A DNA stretch of 64,000 nucleotides from Bradyrhizobium sp. Ai1a-2 (GTDB lineage: Bacteria > Pseudomonadota > Alphaproteobacteria > Rhizobiales > Xanthobacteraceae). Shown piece after piece: positions 32,377 to 42,104 of the stretch (the first letter of the stretch is position 1; the number at the start of each line of letters is the position of its first letter). A model generated the notes under the pieces. That model made no database searches. It was not told the DNA's origin and saw only the letters and a list, made by a program, of their open reading frames with translations. The translations under genes and the position numbers were made by a program. Where the stretch lies: assembly GCF_000426245.1 (NCBI RefSeq), contig NZ_AUEZ01000009.1, positions 1 to 64,000 of the forward strand, written 5' to 3'.

Positions 32377-32667
32377 TCAGCGGCGGCGGAACTGGCCGCC
32401 CCGCGGCGGCTGGCCCCGCGGCGGGCCGCCGGGCGAACTCGGGCGTTCGTCCTTGTGACGGAAAATCAGCCGCCCCTTTTCGAGGTCGTAGGGCGACATT
32501 TCAATCGTAACCCGGTCGCCGGCCAGCGTCTTGATGCGGTTCTTCTTCATCTTGCCGGCTGTGTAGGCGACAATCTCGTGTCCAGTATCGAGTTGCACGC
32601 GATAGCGTGCATCGGGGAGGATTTCGGTCACCAGCCCTTCGAACTGGATCAGCTCTTCCTTAGCCAT
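32377..32667 (-). CDS. infA: IF-1 paralogue with basic Gly/Pro tail
   Basis: A 96-residue S1/OB-fold translation initiation factor IF-1. Residues 1-72 match IF-1 ([11 protein letters not shown], then [23 protein letters not shown]). A tail of about 22 residues rich in Gly, Pro, Arg and Gln follows, which standard 72-residue IF-1 lacks. Alphaproteobacteria often carry such a second copy. A longer frame from 32787 only reads across the helicase end. The position between an RNA helicase and a cold-shock gene suggests a cold or RNA-structure role. Confidence 0.85.
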   Translation of the reverse strand: MAKEELIQFEGLVTEILPDARYRVQLDTGHEIVAYTAGKMKKNRIKTLAGDRVTIEMSPYDLEKGRLIFRHKDERPSSPGGPPRGQPPRGGQFRRR

Positions 32668-32692
32668 GTGGTTCTCCAGAATCGATCGACGG

Positions 32693-34117
32693 CTAGCGCT
32701 GCGTTTGGTTGTTGCGGTTGGGTTGCGGTTTCGCCCGGCTTTCGCGATGCAGGAAGGCGACGCCTTGAATGTCGCCCTTGACGCCATCGCTCTTGCCGAT
32801 CTGCGGCGGACGTGGCGACTCGCCCCGGTTCACCTGCGGCGCGCCATTCTTACCACCTCGACGGCGGCGGCGGCGAGGCCCTTTTGCTGCCTGAGGCGAT
32901 TCATTTCCTCTGGTCTGATGGGGCCGCTGCGCCGATCGTCCAGGCGCCCGATGCGGGGTGGCGGCAGGTGCCTGTTCGCGGCTGCCCGGCGTGCGGCGAT
33001 CTTCGCGCGGCAGCGCCACCCGGATCAGCCGTTCGATGTCGCGAAGATATCCCATTTCCTCCGCACCCGCGATCAGCGAGATCGCAACGCCGTCGGCGCC
33101 GGCACGTGCGGTGCGGCCGATGCGGTGCACATAAGTCTCCGGCACGTTGGGCAGGTCGTAATTGACGACATGGCTGATGCCGTCGACATCGATGCCGCGT
33201 GCGGCGATGTCGGTTGCGACCAATGTGCGGATTTCGCCGGAACGAAATGCCGCCAGCGTGCGTTCCCTGTGATTCTGCGACTTGTTGCCGTGGATCGCAT
33301 TGGCCGCGATGCCGGCCTTCTCCAGCCCCCTCACCACCTTGTCGGCGCCGTGCTTGGTGCGGGTGAACACCAGCGCGCGGTTAACCGGCTCCTGCTGCAG
33401 CAGTTGCGCCAGCACGGCGGGCTTGGCGGTGAAGTCGACCTGGATGATGCGCTGCGTGACGCGCTCGGCGGTCGAGGACACCGGCGTCACCGCGACGCGG
33501 GCGGGATCGCGCAGCATCGCTTCGGCGAGCTCGGCGATATCCTTCGGCATCGTCGCCGAGAAGAATAGCGTCTGCCGCTTCGCCGGCAGCTTGGCGACGA
33601 TCTTCCTGATGTCGTTGATGAAGCCCATGTCGAGCATGCGGTCGGCTTCATCGAGCACCAGGAACTCGACCTGGTTGAGCTTCAGGCCGTTGCTCTGCAC
33701 AAGGTCGAGCAGGCGGCCCGGGGTCGCGACCATGACCTCGACTCCCTGCATCACCGAGCGGACCTGCCGGCCCATCGGAACGCCGCCGATCGCCAGCGCC
33801 GAAGAGAGACGGATGTGGCGGCCATAGGCATTGAAGCTGTCGAGGATCTGGCCCGACAATTCGCGGGTCGGCGAGAGCACCAGCACGCGGCATGACTTCG
33901 GCTGCACCTTGGTGCGGTTCTGCAGCAGGCGGTTGAGGATCGGCAGTGCAAAGGACGCGGTCTTGCCGGTGCCAGTTTGCGCAATGCCGATCACGTCGCG
34001 GCCTTCGAGCGCGAGCGGGATAGTCTGGGCCTGGATGGGGGTAGGAGTGACGTAGTTCTCTTCCCGAAGCGCGCGGGCGATGGGATCGGCAAGGCCGAAA
34101 TCCTGAAAGGAGGTCAA
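32693..34117 (-). CDS. DEAD-box RNA helicase (RhlE-like)
   Basis: A 474-residue ATP-dependent RNA helicase. It shows the Q motif ([10 protein letters not shown]), Walker A AQTGTGKT (Lys52), PTRELSGQI, the DEAD box at 156-159, [12 protein letters not shown] and [10 protein letters not shown] in order. The C-terminal 85 residues are basic, Arg/Gly/Pro-rich and probably disordered, as in RhlE. It is 25 nt ahead of the IF-1 gene and begins a helicase-IF1-csp run. Confidence 0.95.
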   Translation of the reverse strand: MTSFQDFGLADPIARALREENYVTPTPIQAQTIPLALEGRDVIGIAQTGTGKTASFALPILNRLLQNRTKVQPKSCRVLVLSPTRELSGQILDSFNAYGRHIRLSSALAIGGVPMGRQVRSVMQGVEVMVATPGRLLDLVQSNGLKLNQVEFLVLDEADRMLDMGFINDIRKIVAKLPAKRQTLFFSATMPKDIAELAEAMLRDPARVAVTPVSSTAERVTQRIIQVDFTAKPAVLAQLLQQEPVNRALVFTRTKHGADKVVRGLEKAGIAANAIHGNKSQNHRERTLAAFRSGEIRTLVATDIAARGIDVDGISHVVNYDLPNVPETYVHRIGRTARAGADGVAISLIAGAEEMGYLRDIERLIRVALPREDRRTPGSREQAPAATPHRAPGRSAQRPHQTRGNESPQAAKGPRRRRRRGGKNGAPQVNRGESPRPPQIGKSDGVKGDIQGVAFLHRESRAKPQPNRNNQTQR

Positions 34118-34600
34118 AAGGGAGGTCTTTCCATCAAAACGTCAGGCGCGCCGGCCATCTCGACCGGGCGCGTGAGGGCATCAGTGATACCCGCGTGTTT
34201 GGGGCATCGGTGCTGTTGGCTGATCAAAGGCAAGCCAGAACCCGCCAAGGCTAGTGGGAACCAAGGCGGCTTAGAACACGCAAGCTTGCGCCGACCCGGC
34301 GATTCGCTCGGGCCATGACACTCATATGGAACATGAACGCGGCGCTTTCAAGGTAACTCTGCTCGGATTCGGCCGGCTTCGGGCGCGAAGTCACTGTTGC
34401 AGGGGCGCGAGCCCGCTGTCGCGACAGTGTCACAATTAGTTGCCGGAAATTTAGCCAAATCGATCTGATTGCTCAAAAAATAAACTGATTGCCGCTTTGG
34501 CATACATTTTTGTCGCCTAATAATTGGGCTTACGTTCTCGGTATTTTCTCGTAAACGGCGAATTTCCCCGTGCTAGCAGCAGCTTAAGCAGTGCTTCAAC
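34118..34600. other. Divergent region between the helicase and urtA
   Basis: No gene seen. The helicase promoter (minus) and the upstream activating sites for urtA (plus) should lie here. The stretch from about 34430 to 34560 is clearly AT-richer than its surroundings. I could not make out a convincing NtrC dyad. Confidence 0.4.
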
Positions 34601-34602
34601 CG

Positions 34603-34618
34603 TGGCATGGTTCTTGCG
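34603..34618 (+). promoter_or_regulatory. Sigma-54 promoter of the urt-ure operon
   Basis: TGGCATGGTTCTTGCG gives the -24 GG and -12 GC separated by exactly 10 bases, and close to the full consensus TGGCACG-N4-TTGC. It is about 73 nt before the urtA ATG. It implies RpoN control, most likely through NtrC under nitrogen limitation (inference). Confidence 0.85.
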
Positions 34619-34690
34619 ATTCCTTTTGTCGCAGGCGGCCGTGGGGCCGTTTCGCATGCGTTCACGCCTGCGTCAGGGAGATGATATTTC

Positions 34691-36016
34691 ATGCTTGCAC
34701 AACTTACTCACGATATAGCGACGCTGAGCCGCCGCGGCTGGCTCGCGGCTGCCGCGGGCCTCGTTTTGGGCCTGGCGTCCTCGCCATTTTCTCCGGCCAA
34801 AGCCGCCGACGACACCATCAAGGTCGGCGTCCTGCATTCCCTCTCCGGCACCATGGCCATCAGCGAGACCACGCTGAAGGATACGATTCTCTTTCTGATC
34901 GACGAGCAGAACAAGAAGGGCGGCGTGCTCGGCAAGAAGCTCGAGGCTGTCGTCGTCGATCCCGCATCGAACTGGCCGCTGTTCGCGGAAAAGGCGCGCG
35001 AACTCATCACCAAGGACAAGGTCGCGGTCGTGTTCGGCTGCTGGACCTCGGTGTCGCGCAAATCCGTGCTCCCGGTGTTCAAGGAGCTGAACAACATCCT
35101 GTTCTACCCGGTGCAGTATGAGGGCGAAGAGTCCGAGCGCAACGTGTTCTACACCGGCGCCGCGCCGAACCAGCAGGCGATCCCCGCCGTCGACTACCTG
35201 ATGAAGGACGAGAAGGTGAAGCGCTGGGTGCTGGCGGGCACCGACTACGTCTATCCGCGCACCACCAACAAGATCCTGGAAGCCTACTTGAAGTCGAAGG
35301 GCGTCAAGCAGGAAGACATCATGATCAACTACACGCCGTTCGGTCATAGCGACTGGCAGACGATCGTGGCCGACATCAAGAAGTTCGGTTCGGCCGGCAA
35401 GAAGACGGCGGTGGTCTCCACCATCAACGGCGACGCCAACGTGCCCTTCTACAAGGAGCTCGGCAACCAGGGCATCAAGGCGACCGACATTCCGGTGGTC
35501 GCGTTCTCGGTCGGTGAGGAAGAGCTCGCCGGCATCGACACCAAGCCGCTGGTCGGCCATCTCGCCGCCTGGAACTACTTCGAGTCGATCAAGACGCCCG
35601 CCAACGAGAAGTTCATCAAGGAGTGGCAGGCCTACACCAAGAATCCGAAGCGCGTGACCAACGATCCGATGGAAGCGCACTACATCGGCTTCAACATGTG
35701 GGTGAAGGCGGTTGAGAAGGTGAAGTCCACCGATCCGGACAAGGTGATCGACGCGCTGCCCGGCATCGAAGCGCCGAACCTGACCGGCGGCGTCTCCAAG
35801 ATGCTGCCGAACCACCACATCACCAAGCCGGTGTTCATCGGCGAGATCAAGGGCAACGGCCAGTTCGACGTGGTGTGGAAGACCCCCGGCCTCGTCGCAG
35901 GCGATGCCTGGTCGAAGGAGCTCGATGGCTCCAAGGACCTGATCGGCGACTGGGTCGGCAAGAAGTGCGGCAACTGGAACACCAAGACCAACAAGTGCGG
36001 CGGTCAGGGCTCCTGA
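34691..36016 (+). CDS. urtA: Urea ABC transporter binding protein UrtA
   Basis: Periplasmic urea-binding protein, 441 residues, of the branched-chain amino-acid (Peripla_BP) family. The signal peptide has twin arginines (LSRRGWLAAAAG), so Tat export is likely. The mature part shows IKVGVLHSLSGTMAISE, FGCWTSVSRKSVLPVF and YEGEESERNVFYTGAAPNQQ, all typical of UrtA. GGGAG lies ten bases before the ATG. First gene of the urea locus, behind the sigma-54 promoter. Confidence 0.96.
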   Translation: MLAQLTHDIATLSRRGWLAAAAGLVLGLASSPFSPAKAADDTIKVGVLHSLSGTMAISETTLKDTILFLIDEQNKKGGVLGKKLEAVVVDPASNWPLFAEKARELITKDKVAVVFGCWTSVSRKSVLPVFKELNNILFYPVQYEGEESERNVFYTGAAPNQQAIPAVDYLMKDEKVKRWVLAGTDYVYPRTTNKILEAYLKSKGVKQEDIMINYTPFGHSDWQTIVADIKKFGSAGKKTAVVSTINGDANVPFYKELGNQGIKATDIPVVAFSVGEEELAGIDTKPLVGHLAAWNYFESIKTPANEKFIKEWQAYTKNPKRVTNDPMEAHYIGFNMWVKAVEKVKSTDPDKVIDALPGIEAPNLTGGVSKMLPNHHITKPVFIGEIKGNGQFDVVWKTPGLVAGDAWSKELDGSKDLIGDWVGKKCGNWNTKTNKCGGQGS

Positions 36017-36091
36017 TCTGAACTTCCAAGCGACCGGAGCAGGCGGCGGCGTTCGCCGCCTTCTCCTCACCACTCCTGCCGGGGTTGTCAC

Positions 36092-37705
36092 GTGTTTGGC
36101 CATTTCCTTGATCGTTTTCGCGCGATCGTTCTTTCAGTCTTGCTGATTTCCTGCTTCGCGCTGCCGGCCTTCGCTGGAACGTTCGAGGACGCGGTCGGCA
36201 AATTCGCCAACGACGAGTTTTCCGATACCGAAGAGGCGATCGAGGCGGTCGCAAGCTCGGGCAATCCGCTCGCCTTCCCGATCATCTCCGCGCTCCAGGA
36301 AGAGCGGCTGTCGGCCGATCCCGAGAGCAAGAAAGTCTTCATCACGCAGGCCGACGGCAAGATCATCGATGCCGCCACGGGGGCCGCCGTCGACAAGCTG
36401 CCGGACAATGCCGCGTCCGTCCGTCTCAACAACCGCCTGCGCCGCACGGTCGAGGCCGCGCTCGGCAGCCTGACGCTGCTCTCGCCGGATCCCGCCAAGC
36501 GCGTCGCCGCCGCGCAATCCGTCTTCAAGAGCCATGACGAGAACGCGCTCCCGGTGGTCGAGGGCGCGCTGGCGAAGGAGACCGACAAGGCGGCCAAGGA
36601 GGCCTTCACCGAAGCCCGTGCGGCGATCATCCTGTTCAAGTCCGACGCCTCCGACAACGACAAGCTCGAAGCCGTCTCGGTCATCAAGTCGCGCGGTGAC
36701 CAGGAAGCGCTGGCGCTATTGACCAGCGCGGGCCCTGACCAGCCGCCACTGGTGGCGCAAGCCATCACCGGCGCGATCGCCTCGATCCAGAGCAATCTGG
36801 CGATGTGGTCGGCGGTGCAGAATGCCTGGTACGGCCTGTCGCTCGGCTCGGTGCTGCTGCTGGCGGCGATCGGGCTCGCCATCACCTTCGGCGTGATGGG
36901 CGTCATCAACATGGCCCATGGCGAGATGGTGATGCTGGGCGCCTACACCACCTTCGTGGTGCAGGAGGTGATCCGCACGCGCTATCCCGGTCTGTTCGAC
37001 TATTCGCTCTTGATCGCCGTGCCGCTCGCCTTCCTGGTCGCGGGCGGGATCGGCGTCCTGATCGAGCGCAGCATCATCCGCTTCCTCTATGGCCGGCCGC
37101 TGGAGACGCTGCTGGCGACCTGGGGCCTGTCGCTGGTGCTGCAGCAGGCGGTGCGCACCGTGTTCGGCCCGACCAACCGCGAGGTCGGCAATCCCTCCTG
37201 GATGAGCGGCGCCTTCGAGCTCGGGCAGATCACCATCACCTATAACCGGCTCTGGATCCTCTGCTTCACGCTCGCGGTCTTCGTGATCCTGCTCGCGATG
37301 CTGCGCTTCACGACGCTCGGCCTCGAGATGCGCGCGGTGACGCAGAACCGCCGCATGGCGGCCTCGATGGGCATTGCCACCTCACGCGTCGACGCGCTGA
37401 CCTTCGGCCTCGGTTCGGGGATTGCCGGCATCGCCGGCGTGGCGCTGTCGCAGATCGACAATGTCAGCCCCAATCTCGGCCAGAGCTACATCATCGACAG
37501 TTTCATGGTTGTCGTGTTCGGCGGCGTCGGCAATCTCTGGGGTACGCTGGTCGGCGCCTTCACGCTCGGCATCGCCAACAAGTTCCTGGAGCCGGTCGCC
37601 GGCGCCGTGCTCGGCAAGATCGCCATCCTGGTGCTGATCATCCTGTTCATCCAGAAGCGGCCGCGCGGGCTGTTCGCGTTGAAAGGGCGGGCGGTGGAAG
37701 CATGA
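36092..37705 (+). CDS. urtB: Urea ABC transporter permease UrtB
   Basis: A 537-residue inner-membrane permease. As in other UrtB proteins, a signal peptide and a periplasmic helical domain (about 25-235) come before the LivH-type membrane part (about 240-537; GVMGVINMAHGEMVMLGAY). It overlaps urtC by 4 nt. A small GC-rich hairpin (ggcggcgttcgccgcc) in the 75-base gap after urtA could lower expression relative to the binding protein. Confidence 0.95.
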   Translation: MFGHFLDRFRAIVLSVLLISCFALPAFAGTFEDAVGKFANDEFSDTEEAIEAVASSGNPLAFPIISALQEERLSADPESKKVFITQADGKIIDAATGAAVDKLPDNAASVRLNNRLRRTVEAALGSLTLLSPDPAKRVAAAQSVFKSHDENALPVVEGALAKETDKAAKEAFTEARAAIILFKSDASDNDKLEAVSVIKSRGDQEALALLTSAGPDQPPLVAQAITGAIASIQSNLAMWSAVQNAWYGLSLGSVLLLAAIGLAITFGVMGVINMAHGEMVMLGAYTTFVVQEVIRTRYPGLFDYSLLIAVPLAFLVAGGIGVLIERSIIRFLYGRPLETLLATWGLSLVLQQAVRTVFGPTNREVGNPSWMSGAFELGQITITYNRLWILCFTLAVFVILLAMLRFTTLGLEMRAVTQNRRMAASMGIATSRVDALTFGLGSGIAGIAGVALSQIDNVSPNLGQSYIIDSFMVVVFGGVGNLWGTLVGAFTLGIANKFLEPVAGAVLGKIAILVLIILFIQKRPRGLFALKGRAVEA

Positions 37706-38868
37706 GCGCGCACATCCTCACCCGCTCGCTGGACCGCGCTGCGACCGCCTTCGTCCTTATCGTCGCGGCGGTCGGCATCCTGATCCCGCTGTCGAACCTG
37801 CTGCTGCCGCAGGGCTCGTTCCTCCAGGTGCCGACCTATCTGGTGGCGCTGTGGGGCAAATATGTCTGCTACGCCATCCTCGCGCTCTCCATCGACCTGA
37901 TCTGGGGCTATTGCGGCATCCTCTCGCTCGGCCACGGCGCCTTCTTCGCGCTCGGCGGCTACGCCATGGGCATGTACCTGATGCGCCAGATCGGCAGCCG
38001 CGGCGTCTATGGCAATCCGCTCCTGCCTGATTTCATGGTGTTCCTGAACTGGGACAAGCTGCCCTGGTACTGGTACGGCTTCGATATGTTCCCCTTCGCG
38101 GCGCTGATGGTGCTGCTGGTGCCCGGCTTGCTCGCCTTCTGCTTCGGCTGGCTCGCGTTCCGCTCCCGCGTCACCGGCGTCTATCTCTCGATCATCACGC
38201 AGGCAATGACCTATGCGCTCTTGCTCGCCTTCTTCCGCAATGATTTCGGCTTCGGCGGCAATAACGGCCTGACCGACTTCAAGGACATCCTGGGCTTCAA
38301 TGTCCAGGCCGACGGCACCCGCGCAACTTTGTTCGCGCTGAGCTGCCTGGCACTCATTATCGGCTTCTTGATTTGCCGGGCGATCGTGACCTCGAAACTC
38401 GGCAAGGTGCTGATCGCGGTCCGCGACGCCGAAAGCCGCACCCGCTTCCTCGGCTATCGCGTCGAATCCTACAAGCTGTTCGTGTTCACGCTGTCGGCCT
38501 GCATGGCCGGCGTCGCCGGCGCACTCTATGTGCCGCAGGTCGGCATCATCAATCCGAGCGAATTCGCGCCGGGCAATTCCATCGAGGCCGTGATCTGGGT
38601 CGCGGTCGGCGGCCGCGGCACGCTGGTGGGCGCGGCGCTCGGCGCCGTCGTCGTCAACTATGCCAAGACGTTCTTCACCTCGGGCCCGCTCGCGCCGTAC
38701 TGGCTGTTCATGCTGGGCGCGCTGTTCATCCTGGTGACGCTGCTGTTGCCCAAGGGCATCGTCGGCACCTTCAATTCCTGGTGGGAGCCATGGAGGGCAC
38801 AGCGCGTCGCGGCCGCGGAGAGCGCTGCGCGCGAAGACGGCATCACCGAACCCAATCCAGCGGAGTAG
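37702..38868 (+). CDS. urtC: Urea ABC transporter permease UrtC
   Basis: A 388-residue LivM-type permease, partner of UrtB. It has about nine hydrophobic segments and conserved IDLIWGYCGILSLGHGAFFALG and FGWLAFRSRVTGVYLSI. It overlaps urtB by ATGA and ends 4 nt before urtD. Several opposite-strand frames across it are shadows. Confidence 0.95.
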   Translation: MSAHILTRSLDRAATAFVLIVAAVGILIPLSNLLLPQGSFLQVPTYLVALWGKYVCYAILALSIDLIWGYCGILSLGHGAFFALGGYAMGMYLMRQIGSRGVYGNPLLPDFMVFLNWDKLPWYWYGFDMFPFAALMVLLVPGLLAFCFGWLAFRSRVTGVYLSIITQAMTYALLLAFFRNDFGFGGNNGLTDFKDILGFNVQADGTRATLFALSCLALIIGFLICRAIVTSKLGKVLIAVRDAESRTRFLGYRVESYKLFVFTLSACMAGVAGALYVPQVGIINPSEFAPGNSIEAVIWVAVGGRGTLVGAALGAVVVNYAKTFFTSGPLAPYWLFMLGALFILVTLLLPKGIVGTFNSWWEPWRAQRVAAAESAAREDGITEPNPAE

Positions 38869-38872
38869 ACCC

Positions 38873-39634
38873 ATGAACGTAATGGATACCCGCGCCACTT
38901 CCGCCATGCTGTATCTCGACGGCGTGCACGTCTCCTTCGACGGCTTCCACGCCATCAACAACCTCTCGCTCGCGCTGGAGCCCGGCGAGATGCGCGCCAT
39001 CATCGGCCCGAACGGCGCCGGCAAGACCACGATGATGGACATCATCACCGGCAAGACCAAGCCAGATGAAGGCACCGTGCTGTTCGACGGCGTCACCGAC
39101 CTGACCCGGCTCGACGAGACCCGCATCGCCGAGCTCGGCATCGGTCGCAAATTCCAGAAGCCGACGGTGTTCGAGAGCCAGACCGTGCAGGACAATCTCC
39201 TGCTCGCGCTCAATGTCGATCATAGCGTGCGCGGCACGCTGTTCTGGCGCGAGAGCAAGGCCGAGACCGAGCGAATCCAGAAAGTGCTGGAGACCATCCG
39301 TCTCACCGACGCGCGCAACCGGCTCGCCGGCAGCCTCAGCCACGGCCAGAAACAGTGGCTCGAGATCGGCATGCTGCTGGCGCAGGATCCGAAACTGCTG
39401 CTGGTCGACGAGCCGGTGGCTGGGATGACCGATGTCGAGACCCACCAGACCGCGGAGCTGCTCAAGGAGATCAACAGGGACCACACCATCATGGTGGTCG
39501 AGCACGACATGACCTTCGTGCGGGAGCTCGGCGTCAAGGTCACCTGCCTGCATGAAGGCACGGTGCTGGCGGAGGGAAGCATCGACCAGGTGTCTTCCAA
39601 TGAGCGCGTAGTCGAAGTGTATTTGGGTAGATAG
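38873..39634 (+). CDS. urtD: Urea ABC transporter ATPase UrtD
   Basis: A 253-residue ABC ATPase of the LivG class. Walker A is GPNGAGKTT, the signature is LSHGQKQWLEIG (the UrtD variant of LSGGQ), and Walker B is LLLVDEPVAGMTD. It should pair with UrtE. It is followed by a palindromic repeat instead of directly by urtE. Confidence 0.95.
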   Translation: MNVMDTRATSAMLYLDGVHVSFDGFHAINNLSLALEPGEMRAIIGPNGAGKTTMMDIITGKTKPDEGTVLFDGVTDLTRLDETRIAELGIGRKFQKPTVFESQTVQDNLLLALNVDHSVRGTLFWRESKAETERIQKVLETIRLTDARNRLAGSLSHGQKQWLEIGMLLAQDPKLLLVDEPVAGMTDVETHQTAELLKEINRDHTIMVVEHDMTFVRELGVKVTCLHEGTVLAEGSIDQVSSNERVVEVYLGR

Positions 39635-39731
39635 GCGAATAGCGAGTAGCGAATGGCGAATAGGGAGTAGCGAATAGCGCGTAGGGTTCTTCTTCAATCT
39701 ATTCGCTATTCGCCATTCGCTACTCGCCTAC
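39633..39731. repeat. Long hairpin between urtD and urtE
   Basis: The left arm contains taggcgaatagcgagtagcg and the right arm its complement cgctactcgcctac-like sequence, with an internal gaatagcgagtag tandem word. The structure fills most of the 115-base urtD-urtE gap in an otherwise tightly packed operon. It could stabilise the upstream mRNA or cause partial termination. Confidence 0.85.
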
Positions 39732-39749
39732 AAAGGTAGTCGGTCGGTC

Positions 39750-40445
39750 ATGTTGAGAGCAGAAAACATCAACCTCTTCTACGGCGCGGCGCAGGCGCTG
39801 CGCGGCGTCTCGCTGTTGGCCGAACCCGGCAAGGTCACTTGCGTTCTCGGGCGCAACGGCGTCGGCAAGACCTCGCTGCTGCGCGCGATGGTCGGCCAGT
39901 ATCCGATCGCGTCAGGCGCGATCGAGTTCGACGGCAGCGACATCACCGGCCTGAAGCCGTATGAGCGCGCGCGGCGCGGCATCGGCTTCGTGCCCCAGGG
40001 GCGCGAAATATTTCCGCTGCTTACGGTGGAGGAGAATCTCAAGACCGGCTTCGGCCCGCTCAAGCGCGAGAATCGCTTCATCCCCGACGACGTGTTCTCG
40101 CTGTTTCCGGTGCTGCAATCGATGCTCGGCCGCCGCGGCGGCGATCTCTCCGGCGGACAACAACAGCAACTTGCGATCGGCCGCGCGCTGGTGATGCGGC
40201 CGAAATTGCTGCTCCTGGACGAGCCGACCGAGGGCATCCAGCCCTCGATCATCAAGGACATCGGCCGCGCCATCTCCTACTTGCGCAATCTCGGCAACAT
40301 CGCGATCGTGCTGGTCGAGCAATATCTCGATTTCGCCTGCGAACTCGGGGACTCCTTTGCGGTGATGGACCGCGGGGCGGTGAAATATGCCTGTGACCGC
40401 TCCAACCTCGATCCCGCTGAAATCTCCCGGCAAATGGCGCTATAA
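39750..40445 (+). CDS. urtE: Urea ABC transporter ATPase UrtE
   Basis: A 231-residue LivF-class ATPase. Walker A GRNGVGKTS, signature LSGGQQQQLAIGRAL and Walker B LLLLDEPTEGIQPSI are seen; GFVPQGREIFPLLTVEENL is typical of UrtE. It completes the five-gene importer and is followed 29 nt later by ureD. Confidence 0.95.
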   Translation: MLRAENINLFYGAAQALRGVSLLAEPGKVTCVLGRNGVGKTSLLRAMVGQYPIASGAIEFDGSDITGLKPYERARRGIGFVPQGREIFPLLTVEENLKTGFGPLKRENRFIPDDVFSLFPVLQSMLGRRGGDLSGGQQQQLAIGRALVMRPKLLLLDEPTEGIQPSIIKDIGRAISYLRNLGNIAIVLVEQYLDFACELGDSFAVMDRGAVKYACDRSNLDPAEISRQMAL

Positions 40446-40474
40446 GGGACGCGACCGGCCAAACGGGGGGACGG

Positions 40475-41311
40475 ATGCGCACCGGGAATGCACGCGCTGA
40501 TGCAGCGACCTTTGCGGCCAACCGCGCCCGCGGCGCGGTGAGGTTTGGCGTGCACGTGCAGGACGGTGTCACCCGCCGCGGAAGCTTGCATGAATCCGGC
40601 TCGCTGCGCGTGCGCTTTCCGTCGCCGGAGGGCGAGGGGCTGTCGGCCGTGTTCGTCAATACCGCCGGTGGTGTTGCCGGCGGCGATCGCTTTGACATTG
40701 ATATTGCGGCCGGCGAGGGCGCGCGGCTGACGTTAACGACGGCCGCCGCCGAGAAGATCTATCGCGCGGCCGGACCGGCCGCACAACTCAACATCGCGCT
40801 GAAGGCCGAAGCCGGCTCGCATCTTTCGTGGCTGCCGCAGGAGACCATCCTGTTCGACTGCGCGCGGATTTCGCGGCGAATCGATATTGATCTGGCTGAA
40901 GGTGCGTCCCTGCTTCTGTGTGAAATCGTGGTGTTCGGCCGCTCGGCCATGGGCGAGGCCATGCGCCACGGCGAATTCGTCGACCGCTGGCGGATGCGCC
41001 GTGGCGGCAGATTGGTGTTTGCCGAGACCATCCGGCTCGACGGCAATATCGGCGAGAAGCTCGCCCGATCAGCAGTCGCCAATGGTGGCGTCGCCATCGG
41101 CACCGCGCTGATCGTGCCCGGCGATCAGGCGGTCGTGGAGCGTATACGTGAGGCGCAAGATTCCTTCCGTGGTGAAGTCGGCATCTCCTGCTGGAATGGG
41201 TTTGCAATGGCGCGCTTCTGTGCCCAAGATGCGATGAGGCTGCGTGCCGACATGATGACGGTGCTCGGCCGCGCCTCTGCCGTCCCGCTGCCGAGGCTGT
41301 GGCTCAACTAG
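40475..41311 (+). CDS. ureD: Urease accessory protein UreD
   Basis: A 278-residue UreD/UreH protein that forms the scaffold for nickel insertion with UreF and Ure[15 protein letters not shown] and [15 protein letters not shown] are the conserved family blocks. GGGGGGACGG precedes the ATG. It links the transporter genes to the urease genes in one direction without an evident terminator. Confidence 0.95.
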   Translation: MRTGNARADAATFAANRARGAVRFGVHVQDGVTRRGSLHESGSLRVRFPSPEGEGLSAVFVNTAGGVAGGDRFDIDIAAGEGARLTLTTAAAEKIYRAAGPAAQLNIALKAEAGSHLSWLPQETILFDCARISRRIDIDLAEGASLLLCEIVVFGRSAMGEAMRHGEFVDRWRMRRGGRLVFAETIRLDGNIGEKLARSAVANGGVAIGTALIVPGDQAVVERIREAQDSFRGEVGISCWNGFAMARFCAQDAMRLRADMMTVLGRASAVPLPRLWLN

Positions 41312-41339
41312 ATCATTCGAAAACCATCAGAGTGCTCGC

Positions 41340-41642
41340 ATGAATTTGTCTCCCCGCGAAAAGGACAAGCTCCTGGTCTCGATGGCCGCCATGGTGGCGC
41401 GCCGCAGGCTCGAGCGCGGCGTCAAGCTGAACCATCCTGAGGCCATCGCCCTGATCACGGACTTCATCGTCGAAGGGGCGCGGGATGGCCGCACGGTCGC
41501 TGACCTGATGCAGGCGGGCGCTCAGGTCCTGACCCGTTCGCAGGTGATGGCGGGAATTCCGGAGATGATCCACGACATCCAGGTGGAGGCGACATTTCCG
41601 GACGGGACAAAACTCGTCACCGTGCACGAGCCGATCCGGTAA
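41340..41642 (+). CDS. ureA: Urease gamma subunit
   Basis: The 100-residue small subunit, [13 protein letters not shown] start and [23 protein letters not shown], both standard. It is the separate, unfused UreA form of most bacteria and is followed 10 nt later by ureB. Confidence 0.97.
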   Translation: MNLSPREKDKLLVSMAAMVARRRLERGVKLNHPEAIALITDFIVEGARDGRTVADLMQAGAQVLTRSQVMAGIPEMIHDIQVEATFPDGTKLVTVHEPIR

Positions 41643-41652
41643 GGAGCGCAAC

Positions 41653-41958
41653 ATGATCCCCGGCGAACTCTTCATCCAGGACGGCGAGATCGAGCTCAAT
41701 GCCGGCCGCAAGACCGTGACGCTCACCGTCGCCAACACCGGCGACCGCCCGATCCAGGTCGGCTCGCACTACCATTTCTTCGAGACCAACCCGGCGCTCA
41801 AATTCGACCGCAAAAAAGCCCGCGGCATGCGCCTCGACATCGCCGCCGGCACCGCGGTGCGTTTCGAGCCCGGCCAGACCCGCGACGTCCAGCTCGTCGC
41901 CCTCGCGGGCAAACGCGTCATCCACGGCTTCCGCGGCGAGGTGCAGGGCAAGTTGTGA
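41653..41958 (+). CDS. ureB: Urease beta subunit
   Basis: The 101-residue beta subunit: [18 protein letters not shown] at the start, [14 protein letters not shown] in the middle and [10 protein letters not shown] at the end. It packs against UreA and UreC in the (abc)3 trimer. GGAGCG precedes the ATG. Confidence 0.97.
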   Translation: MIPGELFIQDGEIELNAGRKTVTLTVANTGDRPIQVGSHYHFFETNPALKFDRKKARGMRLDIAAGTAVRFEPGQTRDVQLVALAGKRVIHGFRGEVQGKL

Positions 41959-42104
41959 TCCGTCAAGGCCGCGCCGTGATCCTTCGTGAGATGAGCACGA
42001 TTGTCTGGCTTCCTTCCCCTTTGCGGGGGAGGGAACGGAGAGAGCGGCGCGTGGGGAACGAAGCGCGCGGGGTGCAGTTGGGGGCCGACAAGGAGGTTCA
42101 TGTC

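Noticed and set aside
32377..32787. 136-residue version of the IF-1 paralogue
   Set aside because: The extra 40 residues read the end of the helicase gene in another frame; the ATG at 32667 begins the IF-1 fold.
37486..39213. 575-codon minus-strand frame opposite urtC and urtD
   Set aside because: It runs against three conserved genes and has no recognisable domain.
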